Part shown: positions 1 to 8,121 of the stretch, piece after piece
How the letters are laid out: the number at the start of each line of letters is the position of its first letter
How positions within the stretch are numbered: the first letter of the stretch is position 1
Source: Geobacter sp. OR-1
Lineage (GTDB): Bacteria; Desulfobacterota; Desulfuromonadia; Geobacterales; DSM-12255
DNA length: 37,876 nucleotides
Direction of reading: 5' to 3'
NCBI RefSeq assembly: GCF_000813145.1
Contig: NZ_BAZF01000029.1
Coordinates: forward strand, 1 to 37,876
Notes under the pieces: model-generated
What the model was told of the DNA's origin: nothing
Databases searched by the model: none
The model's input: the letters and a program-made list of their open reading frames with translations, nothing else
Program-made: the position numbers and the translations under genes

Positions 1-429
1 TTGATTAATCGCCACCATGTGTGCATAAGGAATGCTGGACTTCAAGGCAACTTGACATAATATATCTTATGGGTCGTAATAGGGTTTTATGTAAATTAAG
101 CTCTAAGAGTTCTGTGGTATTACCTATCTTGCCAATCACATATCAGTAACCGGAAGCACTTGCATATAATTATGCAACATTTTTTGCACATGCAACAACA
201 CTGTCATATCAGCCAACCTTAACAGGTTCATTCTAAATGTTGCCTGATTTTGCTAGACAAATGTATTTTACAGGACATTTAGCGATGATATATATTTCAG
301 ATTATTAATGCTGATTTCCCGCATCATTGATTAATTTGAAGGAATAAATGTCATGAATAGTTTAATACCATTTTGATTTGATCGCTTGTAACTAGTCGAT
401 TGTATTAGTGATTAATTTGTCGTGATTAT

Positions 430-445
430 TGGCAAACAAAATGCT
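430..445 (+). promoter_or_regulatory. Sigma-54-like -24/-12 promoter of the NtrC-type regulator gene
   Basis: The site reads TGGCAAACAAAATGCT. GG (431-432) and GC (443-444) are separated by exactly ten bases, as in the established RpoN consensus TGGCACG-N4-TTGCW. The core is GGCA-N7-TGC, shared with five other leaders in this window. It lies about 105 bases before the start codon. Autoregulation of an NtrC-family gene by sigma-54 would be plausible, but that is inference. Confidence 0.5.
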
Positions 446-486
446 GAAAGCTGATAGCCAATAACTGACACTGGTATACAATTGAT

Positions 487-515
487 TTGCTCAATTAATT
501 TGAACGCATTAGATT
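487..515 (+). promoter_or_regulatory. Weak sigma-70-like promoter candidate
   Basis: TTGCTC at 487-492 and TAGATT at 510-515 are separated by 17 bases, just upstream of the Shine-Dalgarno sequence at 538-544. Both hexamers match the consensus only partly, so this is a secondary alternative to the sigma-54-like site at 430. Confidence 0.25.
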
Positions 516-548
516 GCCAGAATATACTTTTTAACAGCGAGGAGATTA

Positions 549-1967
549 ATGATACCCGAAAACTTTCACAATTTACCTGTACTTCTGGTTGACGATGACC
601 CACAAGCATTGGAATTGCTTGAATCTTTCCTTAGAAGTTCTGGAATGAAATATGTCGTTACTTTTGAGGATGGCCGTGACCTCACAAGATATCTTGCAAG
701 TTTTCCTGCAGCAGTTATTGTACTGGACCTCATGATGCCGAAGATCTCTGGAATTACGTTACTTGAAGAGATAACAAATAAAAATCCGGGGATTTCAGTA
801 ATTGTCGTTACAGCTGAACAACAGATTGATACTGCGATCGAGTGCATGAAACTTGGAGCAGTCGATTATCTTACCAAACCAGTGGTGATAAAAAGATTCA
901 TATCCAGCGTCAACCGCGCTCTTGAACTTTATTCACTAAATGAAGAGATCGTAGCATCTCAAAATAATGCAACTGCTGATGAACAGCATGCCGCTTCCAT
1001 TGCCCCATACATCATTACTCAAAATAAGGAAATGCTCTCGCTTATCAGATATGTGAAGATTATTGCCGACTCATTTCAGCCGATACTTATTTCCGGAGAG
1101 ACCGGAGTTGGCAAGGAACTGTTTGCGCAGGCCATTCATACTCTAAGTAAAAGGGAAGGAATGTTTGTATCTGTCAATGTCGCGGGACTTGATGACACTC
1201 TTTTTTCGGACACTCTTTTTGGACACAAAAAAGGTTCATATACCGGAGCGATCTCGGACCGAGATGGTCTAATTAAAAAGGCGGCAAATGGTACCTTGTT
1301 TCTTGATGAAATCGGAGATTTGAATGAACTTTCACAGATAAAGCTTCTTCGTTTGTTACAGGAAAACGAATACTACCCAATCGGGTCGGATATTCCTGTC
1401 CAGAATAATGCGAGGCTTCTGGTCGCAACAAACCAGCACCTCAAGCTTAGAATGATTGAAGGTAAATTCCGTAAAGATCTGTATTACCGTCTATGTTCAC
1501 ATCAGGTAAACATCCCTCCCCTGCGCAGCAGACTTGACGATATTCCACTGCTATTAAACCACTATATGACTGAATATTCTAATATGCAGGGTAAGAACAA
1601 ACTTACCTATCGAAAAGAACTTGTTAATCTGCTTTCCACATATGATTTCCCAGGCAATGTGCGTGAACTCCAAGCAATGATTCTCGATGTCGTTACAAGG
1701 AGTTCCGATGGCAAAATCCATGTCTCTTCATTCAAGGATCTCATTGCGCGGGAAAAAGGTTCACATTTCTTTGACACCGAGCTTTCTGAGGAAATTGATT
1801 TCAATCCAATTACTTTTACACGTTTCCCAACGATCAAAGAAGCTGAAACAGAGCTGATAAAGCGAGCCCTTGAACTCAGCAATAACAATCAAGGAATAGC
1901 CGCTCAAATGCTGGGGATTACTAGGCAAGCGCTCAATAATCGCCTTAGACGGAAAAAAGCAAATTGA
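549..1967 (+). CDS. Sigma-54-dependent NtrC-family response regulator
   Basis: This 472-residue protein has the full NtrC architecture. An N-terminal receiver domain (about 10-125) has acidic residues in VDDDP, phospho-acceptor Asp60 in LDLMMP and Lys110 in LTKP. An AAA+ domain (about 160-395) follows, with Walker A GETGVGKE at 183-190, the sigma-54-contacting loop as GSYTGA at 229-234 (usual GAFTGA) and Walker B FLDEIGD near 251-257. A C-terminal Fis-type helix-turn-helix (about 430-470) ends the protein. It should activate RpoN promoters after phosphorylation by a sensor kinase. No cognate kinase is adjacent in the same unit, though a receiver-kinase lies at 2841. The start follows GAGGAG with good spacing. 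wrbA follows 12 bases later, so the two are probably cotranscribed. Family assignment is firm; target genes are unknown. Confidence 0.95.
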   Translation: MIPENFHNLPVLLVDDDPQALELLESFLRSSGMKYVVTFEDGRDLTRYLASFPAAVIVLDLMMPKISGITLLEEITNKNPGISVIVVTAEQQIDTAIECMKLGAVDYLTKPVVIKRFISSVNRALELYSLNEEIVASQNNATADEQHAASIAPYIITQNKEMLSLIRYVKIIADSFQPILISGETGVGKELFAQAIHTLSKREGMFVSVNVAGLDDTLFSDTLFGHKKGSYTGAISDRDGLIKKAANGTLFLDEIGDLNELSQIKLLRLLQENEYYPIGSDIPVQNNARLLVATNQHLKLRMIEGKFRKDLYYRLCSHQVNIPPLRSRLDDIPLLLNHYMTEYSNMQGKNKLTYRKELVNLLSTYDFPGNVRELQAMILDVVTRSSDGKIHVSSFKDLIAREKGSHFFDTELSEEIDFNPITFTRFPTIKEAETELIKRALELSNNNQGIAAQMLGITRQALNNRLRRKKAN

Positions 1968-1979
1968 AAGGAGTACTTC

Positions 1980-2591
1980 ATGAAGACCCTGATTCTTTAC
2001 TATTCAATGTATGGACATGTGCATCGCCTTGCAGAAGCGGTTGCAGAAGGAGTTAAGACGGTTCCTGGGGCTGAAGCAATCCTTAAGAGGGTTCCGGAAA
2101 CGTTATCTCCCGATATCATTGAAAAGATGGGTGCAACTGAAATTCAAAGAGAATTCAGACACATACCTGTATGCACGGTTGATGAACTCCCAGAGTACGA
2201 CGCTATTATATTCGGCACTCCGACAAGATTCGGGAATATGTGCGGGCAGATGCGTCAGTTTTTGGATGCCACCGGCCAACTCTGGTTTAAAGGGTCCTTA
2301 ATAGGAAAACCGGCCGGGGTTTTTACTAGTTCGGCAACTCAACATGGTGGGCAGGAGTCTACTATCCTCAGTTTTCATATGACTCTACTTCATCACGGAA
2401 TGGTAATAGTAGGGCTCCCTTACTCATTTGCCGGGCAGATGAACAATGATGAAATAACCGGTGGGTCCCCTTATGGAGTATCTACCATTGCCGGGACCAA
2501 AGGAGAAAGAACCCCGATTCAAAATGAGCTAGATGCGGCTCATTTTCATGGCAGGCATGTCGCAACAATTGCAATTAAACTTGTCAGTTAA
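1980..2591 (+). CDS. wrbA: WrbA-type NAD(P)H:quinone oxidoreductase (flavodoxin fold)
   Basis: The 203-residue protein is the usual length for WrbA. The N-terminal phosphate-binding loop of FMN is visible in [17 protein letters not shown], and the family signature regions [33 protein letters not shown] and the late [12 protein letters not shown] are all present. WrbA proteins are cytoplasmic FMN enzymes that reduce quinones by two electrons and so limit semiquinone and superoxide formation. It starts after AAAGGAG, 12 bases past the NtrC-type regulator gene, which suggests that the regulator and this redox-protective enzyme are made together. A strong hairpin follows at 2602-2641. Confidence 0.93.
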   Translation: MKTLILYYSMYGHVHRLAEAVAEGVKTVPGAEAILKRVPETLSPDIIEKMGATEIQREFRHIPVCTVDELPEYDAIIFGTPTRFGNMCGQMRQFLDATGQLWFKGSLIGKPAGVFTSSATQHGGQESTILSFHMTLLHHGMVIVGLPYSFAGQMNNDEITGGSPYGVSTIAGTKGERTPIQNELDAAHFHGRHVATIAIKLVS

Positions 2592-2601
2592 CTGCGTACG
2601 A

Positions 2602-2641
2602 CATACCGCCCGTAAAAATGCACTTTTACGAGCGGTATGTT
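2602..2641 (+). terminator. Strong hairpin after wrbA, possible terminator
   Basis: A 17-base arm beginning ACATACCGC (2602-2618) pairs with 2625-2641 with a single mismatch across a six-base loop. The sequence after it (TTAGTC) is a poor U-tract, so it may act as a weak or processing terminator or as an mRNA-stabilising 3' end. Its position 11 bases after the wrbA stop fits the end of the regulator-wrbA unit. Confidence 0.55.
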
Positions 2642-2772
2642 TAGTCAAGACATCCGAACTCCCTACTTAGATTGCGCTTCAATAATATACCTTGAAATAA
2701 TCGTTGCTCATTTGCAATCCTGTCAATGTCTGCATGATATTTATTTTATTGACTTTTTTCTACAATCTCACT

Positions 2773-2788
2773 AGGCATGATTTCTGCT
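2773..2788 (+). promoter_or_regulatory. Sigma-54-like -24/-12 promoter of the receiver-kinase gene
   Basis: The site reads AGGCATGATTTCTGCT. GG (2774-2775) and GC (2786-2787) are ten bases apart and the core is GGCA-N7-TGC. It lies 54 bases before the start codon, a usual distance. The paralogous kinase gene at 34294 has a similar GGCATG element. Confidence 0.55.
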
Positions 2789-2840
2789 CAATACATATTT
2801 ACTTATTCCACAAGATATAGACGGCCGGGAGGCTTGAAAA

Positions 2841-4025
2841 ATGTATATGTCTTCTGAGACCCAAGGATCTCTTTCTCTGCTCTGTGTTGAAGATGAGAAG
2901 GATGCGAGGAAACTTCTTTTATCAATGATCGAAACCAAATTCCCATTTGTTAAGCTTTTCGAAGCTGAAAACGGCAAGGAAGGTTTTGAAATATACTCTC
3001 AACAAACAACTGATATTCTAGTTACCGATATTTCTATGCCTGAAATGGATGGTCTGGAAATGTCTAGAAAAATCAAGTTATTAAACCCGAATGTAATGAT
3101 CATAATCCTCACCGGAAGAACCGATACCCAATATCTTATAGATTGTATCGACATCGGTATAAATCAGTATGTTCTCAAACCAATAGTCAATAAACTGCTC
3201 TTCGACGCTATACAAAAATGTATCGACTCAATATCAATTAATCGCATTGTTAAAGAACAAAACGATTTCATAGCAGCTCTTAATGCAAGTCTAATGACCA
3301 GAACCGAGGAGTTGGAGGCACTTAACAGTGAGCTGGAAACATTCAATTACACAGTTTCACATGATCTGCGTACACCATTATCAGTAATCAACGGCTATTG
3401 CCAGGTTTTGACAGAACTGTGCGGTGCTTCACTAGATGCAACATGCAGGGCCTATATAGATGAGATAGCAAATGGGGTTAAGACAATGAACGAACTCATT
3501 GGCACTCTGCTCAATTTCTCACAGGTCAACCGGTCAGAACTTAAGATGAGCAGGGTTGATCTCGGAAATATTGCGGCAGACATTTCCAAAAATTTGAAGA
3601 TATTGGAGCTGTCTGAGCGCAATGTGGATTTTCGGATTATGCCAGGTTTAATAGCTGAAGGTGACAAAACGTTACTTAAAGTATTACTTGAGAATCTTCT
3701 GGGGAATTCATGGAAATACACTCGCACAAAAGAAAAAGCCATTATTGAGTTCGGCAGAAAAGAGGCTAACGGGATGGATATTTATTTTGTCCGAGATAAT
3801 GGGGTCGGTTTTGATCCTAAATATAGCGACAGGATGTTTGCTCCGTTTCAGAGACTTGAGAACTGTGAAGGATTTGAAGGAACTGGTATCGGTCTTGCCA
3901 CTGTGCAACGGATTGTCCACAGACATGGAGGAAAAATCTGGGCCGAGGGAGAAGCCGGTAGCGGCGCGACTTTTTATTTCACGCTTCAAGAAGGTAATTG
4001 CCTCAAAGCCTGCCCAGATTTATGA
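2841..4025 (+). CDS. Receiver-histidine kinase hybrid (REC-HisKA-HATPase)
   Basis: The 394-residue soluble protein has a receiver domain at the N-terminus (about 11-125; Asp63 in TDISMP, Lys113 in LKPI). A coiled linker (about 135-168) leads to a HisKA dimerisation domain with His174 in SHDLRTPL. The catalytic ATPase has an N-box around Asn289, G1 as DNGVGFDP at 319-326 and G2 as GTGIGLA at 347-353, so all kinase boxes are intact. No membrane segments or sensor domain are seen; input is probably phosphorylation of its own receiver by another kinase. The start follows GGGAGG. It closely resembles the kinase half of the gene at 34294 (shared features include the GDKTLLK stretch and the RHGG.IWAEGE ending), so the two are paralogues. 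Partners are unknown. Confidence 0.93.
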   Translation: MYMSSETQGSLSLLCVEDEKDARKLLLSMIETKFPFVKLFEAENGKEGFEIYSQQTTDILVTDISMPEMDGLEMSRKIKLLNPNVMIIILTGRTDTQYLIDCIDIGINQYVLKPIVNKLLFDAIQKCIDSISINRIVKEQNDFIAALNASLMTRTEELEALNSELETFNYTVSHDLRTPLSVINGYCQVLTELCGASLDATCRAYIDEIANGVKTMNELIGTLLNFSQVNRSELKMSRVDLGNIAADISKNLKILELSERNVDFRIMPGLIAEGDKTLLKVLLENLLGNSWKYTRTKEKAIIEFGRKEANGMDIYFVRDNGVGFDPKYSDRMFAPFQRLENCEGFEGTGIGLATVQRIVHRHGGKIWAEGEAGSGATFYFTLQEGNCLKACPDL

Positions 4026-4041
4026 AATTGGGTCATATATC

Positions 4042-4629
4042 ATGACATATTTTCGTTCGTTAGTTATTATTTCACAATGTTTTTGGGCCACTCTTGCCAA
4101 AGGAGCCGACTTGTCGCACCTTGCCGACTGTTCTGTCAAGGTATTCAGTGAGATCAGCAACACTAAATCCTGGTCCGGAAAACCGCCTGAGGGTTGCCAT
4201 GCAAATGTAAGCGTTGCCAAAAAAGTTGACGGTGCACAAGTAATCACCTGGATTACGGACAGGAATGAAGCAGATTGGGTTATGACTTCACTTACCGTAC
4301 AGATGGAGTACAGTGAGCTGGCAACTCCAATGGCACTTGCAAAAGGTAACAAGGATGTCATGTCGCGGGCACGACGACTGGGAAACTGCCTAGATTCTAT
4401 TGTAAACAACAATGACCCTTCAGAATGCCGCTACAAAGCATCAAAGGAATATTATGCAAGCGAAAAGATAGGAACAGAACGGCACTGGGAAATATGGCTG
4501 GATAACGGCAGGAAGAGTATTGTTGATTATATTATCGGCGACACAGCGAATATACCTTATCCTCCGTCAGATCTAAATCAAGGCGAATCCCTTCCTCCTG
4601 GTACCGAACTTCACCTGCACATCCGCTAA
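4042..4629 (+). CDS. Small secreted protein of unknown function
   Basis: I do not recognise this 195-residue protein. The start was placed at the ATG at 4042, 16 bases after the kinase stop, because the same frame upstream is only a shadow of the kinase gene. The first 20 or so residues (MTYFRSLVIISQCFWATLAKG) look like a signal peptide, predicting export. The mature part has four cysteines (in ADCS, EGCH, GNCL and SECR), enough for two disulfides, and a C-terminal half rich in charged and aromatic residues. There is no CxxCH motif. Placement directly behind the receiver-kinase suggests cotranscription. The ribosome-binding site is weak, so translation may depend on coupling. Confidence 0.6.
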   Translation: MTYFRSLVIISQCFWATLAKGADLSHLADCSVKVFSEISNTKSWSGKPPEGCHANVSVAKKVDGAQVITWITDRNEADWVMTSLTVQMEYSELATPMALAKGNKDVMSRARRLGNCLDSIVNNNDPSECRYKASKEYYASEKIGTERHWEIWLDNGRKSIVDYIIGDTANIPYPPSDLNQGESLPPGTELHLHIR

Positions 4630-4715
4630 TGACAGATCCCATGATTGCAACTATTGGTTTTAAATGACTTTATGCGTAATATATGGCAAAATATATTCAA
4701 AGGAAGGTGATAAAT

Positions 4716-4934
4716 ATGAAATGCATATACAATGATGGTTTGAAAGTAGAATATAAAGGTTCAATACTTATAAAGGATGATAAAGACATCAACATATTTA
4801 TCAAGGAAGGATTGATTCCGTTAGGCATAAAAGGTGAACTTGATGTGGCACTGATCAATTTCAACTGCCTGGAAATGAGGACGGCTGCAAAAGTAGTGAC
4901 AGATACAATTGGTAAGAGAGCCTGCATACATTAA
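4716..4934 (+). CDS. Small hypothetical protein, 72 residues
   Basis: I do not recognise this protein. The ATG at 4716 was preferred over one at 4683 because an AAGGAAGGTG Shine-Dalgarno sequence sits seven bases before it. The product (MKCIYNDGLKVEYKG...) looks like a small soluble alpha/beta protein, with alternating hydrophobic residues, a KDDKDINIF stretch and a C-terminal GKRACIH. No signal peptide or metal-binding cluster is evident. It lies between the secreted protein gene at 4042 and the small gene at 4993, both on the same strand. Confidence 0.6.
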   Translation: MKCIYNDGLKVEYKGSILIKDDKDINIFIKEGLIPLGIKGELDVALINFNCLEMRTAAKVVTDTIGKRACIH

Positions 4935-4992
4935 TCATTAATCTATCTGTGATTTAGCGCCGAGTTGCAGCTTTTCGACCAAGGAGGCGAGT

Positions 4993-5211
4993 GTGATGAC
5001 AAGATTTTATGATGCAAAAAGTGATTATGATCTTGATACTGTAGAGGATATTCTGGATTCTGGCGGCGTCGAGTATTCAGTGCAAATGGGAAAAGAGGAA
5101 AGTGACATCAAGGAAATCCTGATTGCTGAGGAGGATCTCCCGTATGTTGAGGAGCTGCTGTTTCTTTCAAAAAAACGGTTATTCTGCTCCCTTAATCAAA
5201 ATCTACAGTGA
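4993..5211 (+). CDS. Small protein, possibly DUF2007-like (putative signal transducing)
   Basis: The gene encodes 71-72 residues. The start is GTG at 4993 or the adjoining ATG at 4996, both served by AAGGAGG at 4981-4987. The sequence MTRFYDAKSDYDLDTVEDILDSGGVEYSV resembles the short DUF2007 domain, in which an N-terminal strand is followed by a helix that tracks an inner position and a strand with a variable sensor-like loop. The later IAEEDLPYVEELL fits the second helix. This is a resemblance by eye, not a search result. It is acidic and probably cytoplasmic. Confidence 0.6.
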   Translation: MMTRFYDAKSDYDLDTVEDILDSGGVEYSVQMGKEESDIKEILIAEEDLPYVEELLFLSKKRLFCSLNQNLQ

Positions 5212-5420
5212 TCAGCCGTTTCCTTTGGTAAGAACGGATAGTGAGAGCCAGTTCTGGGTATCGTTTTAAGGGCTGTAACCAACAACGTAATTCATACGGT
5301 TTTTCCTGCAAAAAACGTTGCATCTGAAACAATAACACCCCTTTTCCCATGTCATTTCACCAGCGGCTTATTTTGCCGTCCATTCAGGAATATCTTGATT
5401 CCGAGTTGCATGTGATGGCT

Positions 5421-5450
5421 TTGCATTGTCAGGTAACTAGTCCATATAAT
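5421..5450 (+). promoter_or_regulatory. Sigma-70-like promoter of the ferredoxin-Rieske-cytochrome b operon
   Basis: TTGCAT at 5421-5426 and a perfect TATAAT at 5445-5450 are separated by 18 bases. It sits immediately upstream of a sigma-54-like element, so the operon may have two promoters or only one of them may be used. Confidence 0.4.
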
Positions 5451-5462
5451 TGTATTATTTTG

Positions 5463-5478
5463 CGGCATATTTGCTGCT
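5463..5478 (+). promoter_or_regulatory. Sigma-54-like -24/-12 promoter of the bc-type operon
   Basis: The site reads CGGCATATTTGCTGCT, with GG (5464-5465) and GC (5476-5477) ten bases apart and the GGCA-N7-TGC core. It differs at few positions from the element before the aconitase-like gene at 10979. The start codon is 84 bases further on. Confidence 0.45.
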
Positions 5479-5560
5479 ATTGAACTGTTAAGTTGTTTTA
5501 CAGATAAATAGAGCTAACATAAAGCTGAATCAACAGAGATTCGAGTATTTGGAGGAGAAA

Positions 5561-5752
5561 ATGGCCAGTAATGTAGTAGTTGATCAGGACAGTTGCATTA
5601 GTTGTGGATTATGCGTCAACAACCTGCCAAATGTATTCCGGTTTGACGACAGCGGCAAGGCAGAATGTTTTGACCCTTCCGGTGCTACCGAGGAAATGAT
5701 ACAGAGTGACGCAATAGACATCTGTCCAGTTGCTTGCATCCATTGGCAGTAA
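5561..5752 (+). CDS. Ferredoxin with a single [4Fe-4S] cluster
   Basis: This 63-residue protein has the CISCGLC motif (three cysteines spaced two apart) near residues 12-18 and a CPVAC-type motif near the C-terminus, giving the fourth ligand. This is the arrangement of small monocluster ferredoxins of Thermotoga or Desulfovibrio type. It is an electron carrier, probably cytoplasmic. The start was set at ATG 5561 because GGAGGAG precedes it; a TTG at 5549 is upstream of that site. The Rieske gene starts 2 bases after its stop, so the two are coupled. A ferredoxin as first gene of a bc-complex operon is unusual and might point to electron exchange with the complex or to a role in its assembly; both are inference. 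Confidence 0.92.
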   Translation: MASNVVVDQDSCISCGLCVNNLPNVFRFDDSGKAECFDPSGATEEMIQSDAIDICPVACIHWQ

Positions 5753-5754
5753 TA

Positions 5755-6174
5755 ATGGAAAACTGCGAAAGAAGGAAATTTTTGGGCATATGCCTCGAAG
5801 GGATGGCTTCAGCAGCCGTGGCAGCCGTGGTATATCCTGTTTATAGGTACTTGTCACCAATTTCGGGACAAGAAACTAGCGGCAAAGTAATGTTTCAAGA
5901 AAGCACTATCTCTGAAGGTGAAGCGAAATTCTTCCAGTATGCCGGTTCAGCAGCGGTAGTGATAAAAATCAAAGAACACGAGGTCATTGCATTTTCCGCT
6001 GTTTGCACGCACCTCGGTTGCATTGTCCAGTGGCAAAAGGATAAAGGCGAATTCCTTTGCCCCTGCCATGCAGGACGCTACACTGCTCAAGGGGCCGTTA
6101 TTTCAGGCCCGCCACCGAAACCGCTTCAAGCTCTCCCAGTCAAGGTAGCTAACGGCACAATTACCATAGGGTGA
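5755..6174 (+). CDS. Rieske [2Fe-2S] protein of a cytochrome bc complex
   Basis: The 139-residue protein begins with a twin-arginine-like motif (ERRKFLG) followed by a hydrophobic segment, typical of Rieske proteins that are exported by Tat and stay anchored. Box 1 CTHLGC (Cys84, His86, Cys89) and box 2 CPCH (Cys102, His105) supply the cluster ligands. Box 2 continues AGRY instead of the commoner GSxF/Y, a small deviation that could alter the redox potential. The C-terminal [12 protein letters not shown] is the family's conserved proline-rich loop. ATG at 5755 is preferred to an upstream TTG inside the ferredoxin gene. It transfers electrons from quinol at the cytochrome b Qo site, here to the heme domain fused to the next gene. 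Confidence 0.95.
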   Translation: MENCERRKFLGICLEGMASAAVAAVVYPVYRYLSPISGQETSGKVMFQESTISEGEAKFFQYAGSAAVVIKIKEHEVIAFSAVCTHLGCIVQWQKDKGEFLCPCHAGRYTAQGAVISGPPPKPLQALPVKVANGTITIG

Positions 6175-6181
6175 TAATTAT

Positions 6182-8083
6182 ATGTCACTTTTTAAACTGA
6201 TTGATAATTGGCTAGACGTTCGGATCGGGACCCATAGTCTTATTGAAAAGGAATTGACCGGTTACCTGCTCCCCAGAAACATAAATGTCTGGTATTCCAT
6301 GGGGAGTGTGCTTTTATTTATCTTTTCGTTACAGATAGTAACTGGGATTCTCCTTTTAATTTACTACGTACCAGACGCTGACAAGGCATTTGCCAGTATC
6401 ACGACAATTATGAACAGGGTTCCGTTTGGCTGGTTGATACGTATGTGTCATGTGGTGGGGTCCAACATGATGGTGCTGATCCTCCTGTTCCATATGCTGT
6501 CGGTGTTGTTTATGGGGAGTTACAAAAGCCCGCGCGAACTTAACTGGCTTTCTGGCTTCATTCTATTCAACCTTGTCATGGCAATTTCTTTAACCGGCTA
6601 TCTACTCCCCTGGAGCCAGCTCTCATATTGGGCGACAACTGTTGCCACGAACAGTGTCGGGACAATCCCTTTCATTGGCAGCTATCTGGTGGAGTTCCTG
6701 CGGGGTGGGAAATTGGTAGGCCCCCCTACCCTTGGGCGCTTCTTTGCGCTGCATGTAGCGGTTATCCCGATTTCCATACTTGCATTTGTGGGGCTTCACC
6801 TCTTTTTGCTCCAGAGAATCGGCGTCTCCAAACCTCCATTCGGCCTGAAGGAGACTAAAAACGGCTGGCATGGAGAGGCATTCCATTATGAAGCACATCC
6901 GGGAGGAATTCCATTCGTTCCCAATTATCTGCTCCAGGACATCACTTCTGTAATGCTATATTTGGCCTTCTTTTTTGCTGTTTTGTTTTTTGATCCTTAT
7001 CTATTTCTACCCAAAGACGCCTTTATCCCTGCCGATCCATTCCAGACCCCTGCCCACATAAAACCTGAATGGTACTTTCTGGCAAATTACCAGACACTCA
7101 AACTGTTTCCCAGTGAGTTCCTGGGGTTGGCTGTTCAGGGTGCGGCGATGACTTTCCTGGCTCTTCTACCGTTCGTCGACCGCGGCGCAGAGAAACACCC
7201 TTTGAAAAGGCCATTATTTATGATTTGCAGCATTCGGGGGGATTCTGATTTGGATCGGGCTCGCTATATGGGGGCATTTTTCATGATTAGAATCAGCTCC
7301 ATTCACGTTCTCGTGTTGTCAGGACTAATTCTTTTCCAGCCATCGCATTCGTCAGCAGTAACACCGACCGACAACGCCTGCGTACAATGCCATGGAGCGC
7401 AGACCGGCAGGCTTGCCAAACCGGTTGAGCTTTGGCGAAAGAGCATCCATGCCGAGAACCGTATCGCCTGCAACGACTGCCACGGTGGTGACCCTAAAGA
7501 TGCCGTTAATGCGATGAACCCTGACCGGGGATTTCTTGGGAAACCGAACCCAAATGATATCCCGGGCTTTTGCGGGCGCTGCCACGTCGGAGTGATGAAG
7601 GATTATCTGGCAAGCCTGCATGGTAAAACTCTCGGCAGAGGAGGCCCTACCTGCGTCACCTGCCATGGGAATCACCTGGTGATGAAGGCGACCATTGAAC
7701 TGATTAATGAAAAGGATTGCACCAGATGTCACGATTTTGAGAAGTCCCTTCGGATAAAGGAAGCGATGCGGGAAACCGAAACCAAGATTGTTTACTTGGA
7801 CGGAAAACTGGCTGATTTCAAAGGAAAAGGGGTTGATACCAGCCAGATGGAAAAAACATTGTTCGCGGCGAGAAACCGTTTTCACACTCTATTTCACGAA
7901 CTTGATGTCTTGAAGATCAAGGAACAGACGGCTGAAATCAGTAAAGATCTGGATATACAGCTACAGCACATAAATAAACTTGCAGAGACGGATCGGAAGA
8001 GGAAAATCGCCGGGGTTGCAGCTATTGCAGCGACTCTATTTGCCGCGTTGCTTCTGCGGCTTTACGCCAAGACTTTGGATTGA
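6182..8083 (+). CDS. Cytochrome b fused to a membrane-anchored pentaheme cytochrome c domain
   Basis: In 633 residues the protein combines two parts. The N-terminal part (about 1-385) is a full-length cytochrome b: heme ligands His90/His104 (13 residues between) and His191/His206 (14 between, the spacing known for b6-type proteins), then the Qo-site PEWY in KPEWYFLANYQTLKL and the last helix. The C-terminal part (about 395-600) has five CxxCH sites, at 400, 430, 464, 491 and 513, followed by a helical, probably coiled-coil stretch and a final membrane helix (about 608-628). No separate cytochrome c1 gene is present, so the pentaheme tail probably replaces c1 as electron acceptor from the Rieske protein and faces the periplasm. 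The gene starts 7 bases after the Rieske stop. The fusion joins in frame without any sign of a sequencing break. Confidence 0.93.
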   Translation: MSLFKLIDNWLDVRIGTHSLIEKELTGYLLPRNINVWYSMGSVLLFIFSLQIVTGILLLIYYVPDADKAFASITTIMNRVPFGWLIRMCHVVGSNMMVLILLFHMLSVLFMGSYKSPRELNWLSGFILFNLVMAISLTGYLLPWSQLSYWATTVATNSVGTIPFIGSYLVEFLRGGKLVGPPTLGRFFALHVAVIPISILAFVGLHLFLLQRIGVSKPPFGLKETKNGWHGEAFHYEAHPGGIPFVPNYLLQDITSVMLYLAFFFAVLFFDPYLFLPKDAFIPADPFQTPAHIKPEWYFLANYQTLKLFPSEFLGLAVQGAAMTFLALLPFVDRGAEKHPLKRPLFMICSIRGDSDLDRARYMGAFFMIRISSIHVLVLSGLILFQPSHSSAVTPTDNACVQCHGAQTGRLAKPVELWRKSIHAENRIACNDCHGGDPKDAVNAMNPDRGFLGKPNPNDIPGFCGRCHVGVMKDYLASLHGKTLGRGGPTCVTCHGNHLVMKATIELINEKDCTRCHDFEKSLRIKEAMRETETKIVYLDGKLADFKGKGVDTSQMEKTLFAARNRFHTLFHELDVLKIKEQTAEISKDLDIQLQHINKLAETDRKRKIAGVAAIAATLFAALLLRLYAKTLD

Positions 8084-8121
8084 TAACGCCTGGTTATGAG
8101 CTCAAAGGGAATCAAGATTAG

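Larger units (their letters stand above)
1..548. other. Intergenic leader, no gene seen
   Basis: This A+T-rich stretch has no convincing coding region on either strand. A seven-codon open frame near 353 follows a Shine-Dalgarno-like GAAGGA but is too short to claim as a gene. The word TGATTAATTT or a close variant recurs near 327, 409 and 491. A sigma-54-like element (430-445) and a weak sigma-70-like pair (487-515) lie close to the downstream gene and are listed separately. The end of whatever gene lies to the left is not visible. Confidence 0.6.
5212..5560. other. Intergenic region before the bc-type operon
   Basis: No supported gene is present. A 44-codon open frame from ATG at 5349 lacks a ribosome-binding site and any recognisable domain. 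The region carries two competing promoter candidates for the operon to the right, a sigma-70-like pair (5421-5450) and a sigma-54-like element (5463-5478). Confidence 0.6.

Noticed and set aside
3661-4041. Long forward frame that begins inside the kinase gene and runs into the small secreted protein
   Set aside because: The first part is out of frame within a well-conserved kinase domain; only the part from ATG 4042 with a signal peptide is taken as a gene.
5349-5483. 44-codon open frame in the leader of the bc-type operon
   Set aside because: There is no ribosome-binding site and no recognisable sequence, and it overlaps both promoter candidates.
7352-7885. 177-codon reverse-strand frame opposite the pentaheme domain
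   Set aside because: It is a shadow of the cytochrome b-c fusion, whose CxxCH sites are unmistakable.
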